DNA from: Roseateles_B flavus
Lineage (GTDB): Bacteria > Pseudomonadota > Gammaproteobacteria > Burkholderiales > Burkholderiaceae_C
Assembly: GCF_039872765.1 (NCBI RefSeq)
Contig: NZ_JBDPZC010000005.1
Coordinates: 248,001-312,000, forward strand
DNA length: 64,000 bases
Reading direction: 5' to 3'
Shown here piece by piece: positions 1-8,322 of this stretch. The notes under the pieces were generated by a model. It did no database searches and had not been told where the DNA came from. It worked only from the letters and a program-made list of their open reading frames with translations. The position numbers and the translations under genes were made by a program. Each line of letters starts with the position of its first letter. The first letter of the stretch is position 1.

Positions 1-1869
1 GACGTCCCCGCTGAGCGCCTGCACCTGCCCCAGGGCCAGCAGCATCTCGGCGCTGTCGGGAATGGCACTGAGCCCTTCCTGAGCAGCTTGCAACCCTTGT
101 TTGACATCGCCCTGCGCCATGCGATGACGGATCAAAGCAAGCCTGGGTTCCGCAGCATCCGGCGAGGCCTTGATGGCCCCCAGCAGCTGTTGCTCGTACT
201 CTGCGGCGCTGGCACCAGCACGGACGCGCAGCTCGATGGCAGCCATGCGGGCGCGGATATTGCGGGGGTCCTTATCCACCATCGCATCGAAACGCTTGAT
301 GGCATCGGTGATGTGTCCGGAGTCGACGTCCAGCAGGCCCAGGGCGACGGCAGCCTGGAAATGCCCGGGGGCCAGCTGCAACGCCTGCTCAAACGAAGCC
401 CGGGCTTCGGCCAGTTGCTTGGCCCTCAGCTGGATGCTTCCCCGCAGATAAGGCGCGTCAGCCAGCTTGGGCTGCTTCTGCTGCAGTTGGGCAATCGCCT
501 GCAGGGCACCTGCTGAATCGCCTCGGCTCAGCAAAGCGCTGATCAGGGCGAGGTCGGCGGTGTAGCCCGTGGCATCACTGCTGGCGAGGCCTTTCAGCGC
601 GCCCAGCCCCTCATCGATACGCCCCTTCTCCAAGTCCACCACGGCCAGGGCCGTCTTGCTGCGGACATCCTTGGGGTCCAGCTCGACAGCCTTGCGGAAG
701 GCCTCCACGGCCTTGGCCGTCTCCCCTTGCATGAGGTGGGCCTGCCCCGCCAGCGCCATGGCCGCATGGCTGCGCCCCTGCTGCTCCATCAGGGGCTGCA
801 GCGCACTGAGGGCCTTGCCAGCCTCCCCCGCCTTGAGCAAGGTGTGAGCCAGCAGCAAGCGTGCCGAAGGGTTGTCGGCAGACTGGTTCAATGACTGGCT
901 GAGGTACTTCTCTGCGACCAGCAGCGCACCGGACTGCGCAGCGATGGCACCGGCCAGATGCAGGAAGCGGGCATCCTCCGGGCCGAGCTTCAGCATGGCC
1001 TGGGACTCTTCGTTGGCTTGCTTCAGATCGCCGCCTTCCAGGGCCACCAGCGCAGCAACAAACCGGGTCTGGGGATGGTTTGGCAAGGCCTTGCGCATCA
1101 GCTCAACCTGCTTGCGCGCAGCGTCCAGTTCACCCTTGGTGAGCCGGAAGGTGGCCAGGCCCACATTCGCGCCGACGGACTTGGGGTCCAGGGAAAGCGC
1201 CTGATCGTAGGCCGCCACGGATTCCGAGTCACGCCCCAGGCCGAAGCGCAGGAACTCCGCCTTGGCCAGCCAGGCCTTGGCATTCTTGGGTTCGTCGGCC
1301 AGCACCTGGGACACGCGTTGCAGCGCCGTCTCGTAGTCACCGCTGTAGCCGGCCACATTGGCCGCCACGAGCAGGGTCCGCGGTTGCTTGGCGTCCAGGC
1401 TCAACGCTGACTGGATGAAGCGCTCGGCATATTCCTTGCGCCGCAACAGCAAGGCCGACTCGGCCAGGGTGGTCATCAGGTCGGCCTGGGCAGCCGGCAC
1501 ATCCAGCTGAGTCCGGGAGAATTCGCTGATGACCTTCTCATACTCGCCGTAAATGAAAAGGACCCGGGCCAGCGGCGGCACCAGTTGGTCCGCGGGATAG
1601 CCAAGTTCACGCGCCTTCTCCAGCTCGATCCGGGCGCTGATGGGGTCCCCCTGCGCCAGCAAGGTGGTCCCCAGCAGGAACCGCGCTTCCGCCATGGAAG
1701 GGTCGCCCTGCAGAGCGCTCTTCAGCTCGATCGCTGCACTCTTGCCGTCGTTCTTGGCAAGCATGGCCTTGGCGGCGGTCAAGTGTTGCTCGGGAGTCTT
1801 GCTTCCGCAGCCGCCAAGCAGGGCTGCCGCCAGGCCTGCGGCAAGAATCGTTCTGGAAATTGCCAGCAA
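1..1869 (-). CDS. prsT: PEP-CTERM system TPR-repeat protein PrsT (3' end beyond window)
   Basis: The minus-strand frame stays open from 1869 to base 1, so about 623 codons are visible and the C-terminus lies outside the window. The start chosen is TTG at 1869, preceded by AAAGGAGG five bases upstream; no ATG lies near. The N-terminus is a hydrophobic leader ending in LLGGC, a plausible lipoprotein box. The rest is helix-turn-helix TPR-like repeats with A/L/G-rich spacing throughout. PrsT is a TPR protein of exosortase (XrtA)/PEP-CTERM exopolysaccharide loci, thought to act in polymer assembly or export at the envelope. It follows prsR by 31 bp in the same direction, so the order prsK-prsR-prsT matches the known locus. 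Identity rests mainly on this context plus the TPR architecture. Confidence 0.85.
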   Translation of the reverse strand, partial: MLAISRTILAAGLAAALLGGCGSKTPEQHLTAAKAMLAKNDGKSAAIELKSALQGDPSMAEARFLLGTTLLAQGDPISARIELEKARELGYPADQLVPPLARVLFIYGEYEKVISEFSRTQLDVPAAQADLMTTLAESALLLRRKEYAERFIQSALSLDAKQPRTLLVAANVAGYSGDYETALQRVSQVLADEPKNAKAWLAKAEFLRFGLGRDSESVAAYDQALSLDPKSVGANVGLATFRLTKGELDAARKQVELMRKALPNHPQTRFVAALVALEGGDLKQANEESQAMLKLGPEDARFLHLAGAIAAQSGALLVAEKYLSQSLNQSADNPSARLLLAHTLLKAGEAGKALSALQPLMEQQGRSHAAMALAGQAHLMQGETAKAVEAFRKAVELDPKDVRSKTALAVVDLEKGRIDEGLGALKGLASSDATGYTADLALISALLSRGDSAGALQAIAQLQQKQPKLADAPYLRGSIQLRAKQLAEARASFEQALQLAPGHFQAAVALGLLDVDSGHITDAIKRFDAMVDKDPRNIRARMAAIELRVRAGASAAEYEQQLLGAIKASPDAAEPRLALIRHRMAQGDVKQGLQAAQEGLSAIPDSAEMLLALGQVQALSGDV

Positions 1870-1900
1870 AGCTGCCTCCTTTAGCGCGGTCTCTGGCCGC

Positions 1901-3268
1901 TCACTTCAATTGCAAGCGGTTCATCAAATCGTAGAGCGTGGGGCGGCTGACGCCCAGCAACTCGGCGGCACGGACGATATTGCCGTCAGTCCGCGCCAGC
2001 GCCTTGACCACAGCCTCTCGCTCCGCTCGCTCGCGCACCTGGCGCAGATCCAACTCTGCGTTGACAGGCTGTGCACCGTCATCCACCGCCCCGCGGATGG
2101 ACAGGTCCGCGGCCGTGATGCGCTCATGCTCCGCCATGATCACTGCACGCTTGATCACGTTCTGCAGCTCTCGGACATTGCCGGGCCACTTCCATCGCTC
2201 GATGACGGACTGCGCATCCTCGCCCAGGCTCAAACCGGGACGCCGGAGCTCCGCAGCAAAGCGCTTCACGAAGGCATGCGCGAGCAGCACGGCGTCGCCC
2301 AGGCGCTCACGCAACGGCGGCACCTCGACCACGATTTCAGCCAGGCGGTAATACAGATCCTCGCGGAATCGGCCCTCGGCAATCAGGGCCTGCAGGTCCT
2401 GGTGCGTGGCACCGACCACGCGCACATCCACCGGGATCTCGCCCCGCCCGCCCAGGCGCTCAATGCTGCGCTCCTGGAGGAATCGCAGGAGCTTGGCCTG
2501 AAGCGCCATGGGCAGATCGCCGATTTCGTCAAGCATCAAGGTGCCGCCGTTGGCGGTTTCGATCTTGCCGACGGTGGTCTTGGTCGCCCCTGTGAAAGCG
2601 CCCTTCTCATAGCCGAACAGCTCGCTCTCGAGCAGGGCCTCGGGGATGGCCGCGCAATTGATGGCGACGAACTTGCCACTGCGGCGCGAGGCGGCATGAA
2701 GGCCCTGGGCCAGCACTTCCTTGCCTGTGCCGCTTTCACCCAGGATCAGAACGGTGGCATCGCTGGGAGCCACCCGCTCGACCATGCGGCAGACCTTCAC
2801 CATCTGGGGATCACGGGTCAGCAGGCCGCCCAGGGCATCATGCTGCTGTTCGCGCTGCAGGCGACGGTTCTCATCCTGCAGTTCACGCAGGCGGAAGGCA
2901 CGCTCGACTGTCAGGGACAGCACATCCGGATCCACCGGTTTGGACAGGAAGTCGTAGGCGCCCAGGCGGATGGCGCGCAACGCATTGGCATGGTCGTTCT
3001 GCCCGGTCAGCACGATCACCTTGGCAGCGGGATCCAGCTCCAGGAGGCGCTCCAGCAGCTTGAATCCTTCGCTGACCGAGTCCTGGTCGGGGGGAAGGCC
3101 GAGGTCCATCGTGACCACGGTCGGTTGATGGCGGCGGAACTGCAGCACTGCGCTGGCACCATCGCTGGCCAGCACGGCCTCAAAGCCGTCCAGTGACCAT
3201 TTGAGCTGTTTCTGCAGGGCCAGATCGTCCTCGACGATCAGCAGCTGACGTGTGTTCTCGTTACTCAT
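1901..3268 (-). CDS. prsR: PEP-CTERM-box sigma54-dependent response regulator PrsR
   Basis: This 455-aa protein has an N-terminal receiver domain (acidic pair D14-D15, phospho-acceptor D55 in MDLGLP, conserved K in LSKPVD). It continues with an AAA+ sigma54-activation domain carrying Walker A GESGTGKE, the sigma54-contact loop GAFTGAT and Walker B LMLDEIGDL. The C-terminal Fis-type helix-turn-helix includes NIVRAAELLGVSRPTLYDLM. PrsR activates sigma54 promoters of PEP-CTERM and exopolysaccharide genes. Its start overlaps the end of prsK by 4 nt (ATGA), so the pair is translationally coupled and PrsK is its likely partner kinase. The receiver lies directly beside the output domains, as expected for the family. 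Confidence 0.95.
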   Translation of the reverse strand: MSNENTRQLLIVEDDLALQKQLKWSLDGFEAVLASDGASAVLQFRRHQPTVVTMDLGLPPDQDSVSEGFKLLERLLELDPAAKVIVLTGQNDHANALRAIRLGAYDFLSKPVDPDVLSLTVERAFRLRELQDENRRLQREQQHDALGGLLTRDPQMVKVCRMVERVAPSDATVLILGESGTGKEVLAQGLHAASRRSGKFVAINCAAIPEALLESELFGYEKGAFTGATKTTVGKIETANGGTLMLDEIGDLPMALQAKLLRFLQERSIERLGGRGEIPVDVRVVGATHQDLQALIAEGRFREDLYYRLAEIVVEVPPLRERLGDAVLLAHAFVKRFAAELRRPGLSLGEDAQSVIERWKWPGNVRELQNVIKRAVIMAEHERITAADLSIRGAVDDGAQPVNAELDLRQVRERAEREAVVKALARTDGNIVRAAELLGVSRPTLYDLMNRLQLK

Positions 3269-5382
3269 GCAGCATCCACCATCCCCAAGCCTTGGCCTTC
3301 CTGTGTCAAAAGCAGCGGCAGGCTGATTGTGAGGCGTGTGCCCTCCCCCACCACGCTCGCCACCTCAATCTTGCCCCCCAATTCCTGGACATACTGGAAA
3401 CTTTCGAAGGCACCGATGCCCATGCCCGTTTCCTTGGTCGTCTGGAATGGCCGGAAGAGCTTGGTCTGAATGAAGTCCTCGCTCATGCCCACGCCGGTAT
3501 CGGTGACGGTGACCACGGCATTGCTGCCGTGCCGATGCAGGCTCGCCGACACCCTGCCCTCCGGCGGGGTCGCGTCCAGCGCATTCTGCACGGCATGGCC
3601 TAACACGCGTTCGACGCGGTCCTCCTGGCCCCGGCACTGGATGGCCTCCAGCTCGCCGAGTTCCAGCGAACGCCCCTTCTTTGCCGCCTGAGCCTGCAAA
3701 CGCCGAAGCAGGGCCTGCAGCTCAACGCCGCCCTGAGCTCCCAGGGGCCGCTGGCCATCGCGGAGCTGCATCAACAGCTGGCGCATCTTCTCCAGCGAGT
3801 TCTCGACCGTGGCCAGCATGTCGTCCTGGAATTCGGGGTTGTCGCGATGCTTCTGAGCGTTCTTCATCATCAGCGACAGCTGGGTGACGATGTTCTTGAG
3901 GTCATGGACCACAAAGGCCGACATCTTGTGGAAGGCGTCGAACTTGCGAGCCTCGAGCAGGGCCTCGGTCGCCTGCACCTGCGCGAGGAAGCCGGCGGCC
4001 TGGGCACTGGCCGTCTTGAGCAAGTCGCGGACTTCCCAGTTCACATCCAGGCTGGCACGCGAGCGCTCGAGCACCACAAAGGCGATCAGGCGCGGGCCAG
4101 CGAGCAAGGGCACGATCAGCCAGTGCCGCGGCTCATCGAGCAGGGCCTGCGGCACGCGGACCCATTGCTTGCCCACCTCGGTGCCGCCGGCACGCAGCTG
4201 GTCCAGGTCCAGAATCCAGCCGCTGCTGGACAGGAACTGGGCGAACTCGTCTTCCTCAAGAACCACCAGCGTGCTGCGGACCGCGTTGTGCCGCACCGCC
4301 TGCACAAAGCCGCCCTGGGTCTGCGAGGGCAACCACAGTGACCCACCCAGACTCTCGACCAGGTTGGCCAAGCCTTCGATGATGGACTGCCCCAGCGCCT
4401 CCGGTGAATTCTGCGAGGACAGCATAGCTGTGAAGCGCAGCCACTCCTCCCGATAGTCATACCGGTAGCTGAAGAAGTTCTTGCTGATGTAGACACGCAG
4501 CTTGGCGCGCAAGGCCCCTGAAAAGAACAGCAACAGCAGTCCGACCAGGGACAGAACCAGCAAGCCGATCTGCAAGGCACGGCCCCATCCACCGCCGGTA
4601 TAGCGCAGGTAGTAACCCACGGCAGAAACCGACAGGAGGTACAGGCCGCTGAGGATCAGCGTCGCCGAATGGAAGACGGCCGCGCGCGACACATGCAGCT
4701 TGGCGATCCAGTCCTTGTGCCTTCTGGCAGCGACGAAAAGCAGGGGAACGGCAATGGCATGCACGCCCGCACGGATGCTCACGGCATCCAGGTCGGACTC
4801 CCTGAACAGGGCCATCTGCGAATACAGGTACAGATCGAAGGCAAAGATGACGCCCAGCGCGATGCAGACCGGCTTGGCGTTCCAGCGCGCACTGGCCTGG
4901 ACGTTGTGATGCAGCTGCTCGACCAACACCAGGCCGAGCACTGCCAGCGCCAGGCAGTCAAAAGCGGCCCAATGGTTCAGCACGGCTCGCGGGGCGGGGA
5001 GCAGCTCGGACAGTCCCTCCAGCACGGCCTTGCCCAGCAGCAGCGCCAGGGCGAGCCACTGCGCACTGCGATGAATGAGGCGATCGTCGTCCGAGCTACG
5101 GCCCTCCTGCAGCAAGCAGCGCATGAAGCCCAGCCAGGCGAGGTAGCGCGCTGCATCAAACAGAGGCGGAAGCGCCTGCAGGATGCCATCGTGGGTCTGC
5201 AGCTCCTGGACCAGCCCTGTGGCAGCCCAGGCAGCGCTGCATAGCAGGCCCGCCCAGAAGAACCACGCGCCACGACGCTGTTCTCCCTGCAGACGCCTCA
5301 GCTGCAGGCCGTAGGCTGCTGCAAATGCCCCATAAAAAAGCAAGGCCAGCAGAAAGCCGGCCACGCCTAGATCAAATGACAT
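3265..5382 (-). CDS. prsK: PEP-CTERM system sensor histidine kinase PrsK
   Basis: This 705-aa membrane kinase begins with a long block of hydrophobic segments over roughly residues 1-290, consistent with about eight membrane helices. A GAF-like region follows, then a dimerisation/phospho-acceptor box (AFVVHDLKNIVTQ, with H as the probable phosphorylation site). The ATPase domain shows an N box (GHAVQNALDATP), G1 (DTGVGMS) and G2 (GMGIGAFE). This matches PrsK of XrtA/PEP-CTERM loci. It overlaps prsR by 4 nt and is preceded by the TIGR03013 sugar transferase 69 bp upstream on the same strand. The role is to sense an unknown envelope or exopolysaccharide cue and phosphorylate PrsR. The inducing signal cannot be read from the sequence. 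Confidence 0.93.
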   Translation of the reverse strand: MSFDLGVAGFLLALLFYGAFAAAYGLQLRRLQGEQRRGAWFFWAGLLCSAAWAATGLVQELQTHDGILQALPPLFDAARYLAWLGFMRCLLQEGRSSDDDRLIHRSAQWLALALLLGKAVLEGLSELLPAPRAVLNHWAAFDCLALAVLGLVLVEQLHHNVQASARWNAKPVCIALGVIFAFDLYLYSQMALFRESDLDAVSIRAGVHAIAVPLLFVAARRHKDWIAKLHVSRAAVFHSATLILSGLYLLSVSAVGYYLRYTGGGWGRALQIGLLVLSLVGLLLLFFSGALRAKLRVYISKNFFSYRYDYREEWLRFTAMLSSQNSPEALGQSIIEGLANLVESLGGSLWLPSQTQGGFVQAVRHNAVRSTLVVLEEDEFAQFLSSSGWILDLDQLRAGGTEVGKQWVRVPQALLDEPRHWLIVPLLAGPRLIAFVVLERSRASLDVNWEVRDLLKTASAQAAGFLAQVQATEALLEARKFDAFHKMSAFVVHDLKNIVTQLSLMMKNAQKHRDNPEFQDDMLATVENSLEKMRQLLMQLRDGQRPLGAQGGVELQALLRRLQAQAAKKGRSLELGELEAIQCRGQEDRVERVLGHAVQNALDATPPEGRVSASLHRHGSNAVVTVTDTGVGMSEDFIQTKLFRPFQTTKETGMGIGAFESFQYVQELGGKIEVASVVGEGTRLTISLPLLLTQEGQGLGMVDAA

Positions 5383-5450
5383 CAGCGATGTGCATCAATG
5401 TATGAACAGCGCCGCGGCGGGGCCGCGCCACCCATGTGCCCGGACGCTGC

Positions 5451-6833
5451 TCAGCGAGCGCCCTTGCCAGTCAGGACCACCGCAACAGTTTCCAGCAGGA
5501 TCAGCAGATCCAGGAACAGCGTGTGGTTCTTGACGTAGTACAGATCGTATTGCAGCTTCTCGACGGAGTCTTCCAGCGTAGACCCGTACTCGTAGCGCAC
5601 CTGGGCCCAGCCGGTCACGCCCGGCTTGACGCTGTGGCGCACTGCGTAATAAGGCACCTTGGTGGTCAAGTCATCGACGAAGAAGGGACGCTCGGGACGC
5701 GGACCCACCAGACTCATTTCGCCGCGCAGCACATTGAACAGCTGCGGCAGTTCATCAATCCGGACCCGGCGGATGAAGCGACCGACGCGCGTCACGCGGT
5801 CGTCGTTCTTGCTGGCGAAACGCGGCTTGCCATCCTTCTCGGCATCGGTGCGCATGCTGCGGAACTTCACCACGTCGAAGGTCGTGCCGTTCAGGCCCAC
5901 ACGCTCCTGCTTGTAGAAGACAGGGCCGCGCGACTCCAGGCGTACAGCCAGCGCTGCCAGCAGCATGATGGGACTGCTGAGGACCAGCAGCAGACCCGAG
6001 AACAGCAGGTCGAAGCTGCGCTTCACGAAGGTCCGGAACATGCCCTGATTGAAGCCGTCGCCAAAAATCAGCCAGCCGGCATTCACATGGCTGATCTTGA
6101 TCTGGGCCAGCGTCTTCTCGAAGTGCGTGGCGATGTCCACGACGCGCACGCCGTAGATCTTGCAGTCCAGCAACTCACGCAACGGCATGCTCCCGCCCCG
6201 GCGTTCGCTCAGGGCCACGACGATTTCGTCGACGCCCAGGCGCAGCGCAGTCTCGGTGAGGGTGCCTTGCGGATGAATGATGTCTGCCTGCGCGACGGCC
6301 GTCTCAGTTTCGTTGGGGCCGGCGAAATAACCCACGATCTCCGCATGCGGATCAGCAGAGTTCAGCGTCGCGCCCACCGACTTGGCCACAGGGCCAGCGC
6401 CAAAAATCAGGATCTTGGTGCGCGAGCGGGTATGGACCGACGAATGCGCGGCATAGACACGATGCACCATCACCGCAGCAATGGCAGCCATGGCTGCCAG
6501 GACCAGCAGGTCGCGATGAGGAATGGATGCCGGCACCAGCCTCGAGAAGCCATAGGCCAGCGGCAGGGCCACCAGGGTTGCCAGCAAGGCTCGGGCGCAG
6601 GACTGCGTCAGCGAACGGTTATGCGTGTGCTGATACAGGCCGGAAGCGGAATTGATGACAAACATGAAGCCCGCCAGGGAGAGCCCCTGTGAAGCAGCGA
6701 AAGGAATCAGCGCATCGGCCGAATCTCCTTTTGCCATCACGACAAGCATCGTTGCCAGGAAGATCAGGCCAAGGTCGAGCGCAACTTGCATCAGCGTGCG
6801 CCGATGAAGGTAGTGGTTAAAAATTCTGATCAT
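5451..6833 (-). CDS. TIGR03013-type polyprenyl-phosphate sugar transferase (XrtA/PEP-CTERM system)
   Basis: This 460-aa initiating sugar transferase has N-terminal membrane helices, a CoA-binding-like Rossmann section (ILIFGAGPVAKSV) and a C-terminal bacterial sugar transferase domain. Diagnostic motifs are KRSFDL, the GPVFYKQERVG loop, KFRSM, RIDELPQLFNVL and SLVGPRPERP. The family transfers a sugar-1-phosphate onto undecaprenyl phosphate to begin exopolysaccharide synthesis at the inner membrane. The start at 6833 (MIRIFNHYLHRR) fits the usual N-terminus of this subfamily; an in-frame TTG lies four codons upstream. It is the first gene of the minus-strand PEP-CTERM cluster in this window, and the exosortase itself is not visible. 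Confidence 0.92.
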   Translation of the reverse strand: MIRIFNHYLHRRTLMQVALDLGLIFLATMLVVMAKGDSADALIPFAASQGLSLAGFMFVINSASGLYQHTHNRSLTQSCARALLATLVALPLAYGFSRLVPASIPHRDLLVLAAMAAIAAVMVHRVYAAHSSVHTRSRTKILIFGAGPVAKSVGATLNSADPHAEIVGYFAGPNETETAVAQADIIHPQGTLTETALRLGVDEIVVALSERRGGSMPLRELLDCKIYGVRVVDIATHFEKTLAQIKISHVNAGWLIFGDGFNQGMFRTFVKRSFDLLFSGLLLVLSSPIMLLAALAVRLESRGPVFYKQERVGLNGTTFDVVKFRSMRTDAEKDGKPRFASKNDDRVTRVGRFIRRVRIDELPQLFNVLRGEMSLVGPRPERPFFVDDLTTKVPYYAVRHSVKPGVTGWAQVRYEYGSTLEDSVEKLQYDLYYVKNHTLFLDLLILLETVAVVLTGKGAR

Positions 6834-7367
6834 GCCAATCCCCAAACACGCTTCCCGATCGATCGGGCTGCCCCCATGGCTTGCTGCGCCATCAGGACTT
6901 CGCCGGACTTGCAGTGCGGTGCATCATGCCTCCAGGCCTCTTCGATGAAAGCCCCCTGTTTGGAGGGGCGCCCCCTGAGTTGGTGCGGTAGTTCACAAGG
7001 GCGCACTGATACCTTTTGTTTCACCACGCATCAACGAATATGAAAAATGTCACGCTGAAATCGTATGCAAGCTTAGATGTGAACTGTGAAGGATTATTGA
7101 CGAGCCCTTGGCGATGAAGGGCCGCCGCCGTCCGCTCAACATGAAACAGAAGAAACTTTTCCCATGACACGAGCAGCACACGATATTGGCGCGGGCAAGT
7201 GATACCCCCCCCGGCCATACCTTTACCGTCATGAATTGCAGCAAAAATGCCGCCTCGGCCTCCAGCTGGGGATGCTGGCAATTGCCATGCCGCCCCGGAA
7301 GCGTCTGCAGTTGGGCGTCGAAGCCCTACGGAGCCCCTCCCCGCTGGCATACACAGCATTCAGAGAG
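6834..7367. other. Gene-free stretch upstream of the sugar transferase
   Basis: About 530 bp lie between the sugar transferase start and the tRNA terminator. The base composition is less GC-rich than the flanks, especially around 7030-7170. Short frames exist, but none has a ribosome site or a recognisable product. I looked for a sigma54 promoter (GG-N10-GC) on the minus strand and found only near misses with the wrong spacing. A sigma70-like candidate at 7008-7036 is listed separately. Confidence 0.6.
7008..7036 (-). promoter_or_regulatory. Candidate sigma70 promoter for the sugar transferase
   Basis: Read on the minus strand, TTGATG (7036-7031) is followed after exactly 17 bases by TATCAG (7013-7008). 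Each hexamer matches the sigma70 consensus at four of six positions. It would give a leader of about 165 nt before the ATG at 6833. This is sequence resemblance only. Confidence 0.3.
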
Positions 7368-7405
7368 GAAAAAGAAAAAGCCCCGGCTGCATTGCAACCA
7401 GGGCT
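7368..7405 (-). terminator. Intrinsic terminator of the tRNA cluster
   Basis: On the minus strand AGCCCTGG pairs with CCGGGGCT (8 bp with one G-T) around an 11-base loop. It is followed at once by TTTTTCTTTTTC. It sits just downstream of the last tRNA-Asp, where the minus-strand tRNA transcript should end. Confidence 0.75.
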
Positions 7406-7412
7406 TCAAATT

Positions 7413-7489
7413 TGGCGGAGTGGACGGGGCTCGAACCCGCGACCCCCGGCGTGACAGGCCGGTATTCTAACCAACTGAACTACCACTCC
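7413..7489 (-). tRNA. tRNA-Asp(GTC), copy 1
   Basis: A 77-nt cloverleaf on the minus strand: acceptor GGAGTGG/CCACTCC, anticodon loop with GTC, T arm GGGTTCGAGCCCC, discriminator G and encoded CCA. Its sequence matches the second Asp copy at 7833. It is the last tRNA before the terminator. Confidence 0.95.
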
Positions 7490-7556
7490 TGATGCCGCCT
7501 CTTGCGAGCCGACACAGGACAAGTTTCAGAGCAATGCTCTCAAGCCTTGTCAAACT

Positions 7557-7632
7557 TGGCGTCCCCTAGGGGATTCGAACCCCTGTTACAACCGTGAAAG
7601 GGTCGTGTCCTAGGCCTCTAGACGAAGGGGAC
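7557..7632 (-). tRNA. tRNA-Glu(TTC), copy 1
   Basis: A 76-nt cloverleaf on the minus strand: acceptor GTCCCCT/AGGGGAC, anticodon TTC, T arm CAGGGGTTCGAATCCCCT, discriminator G and encoded CCA. Its charging enzyme gene, gltX, lies about 700 bp upstream on the same strand. Confidence 0.95.
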
Positions 7633-7677
7633 TAAACCTTCTACCCTGAACTGCGCGCCACCTATTCATAAGAATAT

Positions 7678-7753
<76 letters not shown>

Positions 7754-7832
7754 ATTGAGTTTTACTCAATAACGGCGCGCCGTTCAAGCTTTATATATTA
7801 TACACAGTATTTATTCACTGCATACAAATTGT

Positions 7833-7909
7833 TGGCGGAGTGGACGGGGCTCGAACCCGCGACCCCCGGCGTGACAGGCCGGTATTCTAACCAACTGAAC
7901 TACCACTCC
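7833..7909 (-). tRNA. tRNA-Asp(GTC), copy 2
   Basis: Same structure and sequence as the copy at 7413, with encoded CCA. It is third in the transcribed order of the six-tRNA cluster. Confidence 0.95.
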
Positions 7910-7990
7910 AAATATCGCAGCGTATTATAACCACAATATTTAACAAGTTTGCAATCTGTTTTTCAACAAACTGCCAAGCCTTGTCAAACT

Positions 7991-8066
7991 TGGCGTCCCC
8001 TAGGGGATTCGAACCCCTGTTACAACCGTGAAAGGGTCGTGTCCTAGGCCTCTAGACGAAGGGGAC
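7991..8066 (-). tRNA. tRNA-Glu(TTC), copy 2
   Basis: Same as the copy at 7557, with anticodon TTC and encoded CCA. It lies 44 bp downstream of the first-transcribed tRNA-Ala. Confidence 0.95.
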
Positions 8067-8110
8067 TAAACCTTCTTCCTTGAACTGCGCGCCACCCATT
8101 CATTTGAATT

Positions 8111-8186
<76 letters not shown>

Positions 8187-8212
8187 ATCGAATCTCTTCT
8201 TTGGGCAAACGC

Positions 8213-8240
8213 TACTCAACGCTCCTGCCATTCAAGTCAA
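8213..8240 (-). promoter_or_regulatory. Possible promoter of the tRNA cluster
   Basis: On the minus strand TTGACT (8240-8235) is a good -35 hexamer. The segment 16 bases on, TGAGTA, is a poor -10 match, followed by a GC-rich patch. The position, about 30-50 bp before the first tRNA, is right. Read-through from gltX is the alternative. Confidence 0.25.
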
Positions 8241-8322
8241 CCTTAGGTTAACCCTGCGAGGCCATCGCGCTGCGCTTTGTTTGTTGCGCCGTTCAAGCGA
8301 GAAAAAGATTATAGAACGCTTT

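Noticed and set aside
1640..3196. 518-codon plus-strand frame opposite prsR
   Set aside because: Antisense shadow in GC-rich DNA. prsR on the minus strand has complete receiver, AAA+ and HTH motifs.
6834..7012. Possible sigma54 promoter for the exopolysaccharide genes
   Set aside because: GG and GC elements occur but at N8 or N9 spacing instead of N10; not good enough to call.
7021..7359. 112-codon minus-strand frame upstream of the sugar transferase
   Set aside because: Overlaps the tRNA terminator region, lacks a ribosome site and has no domain-like sequence.
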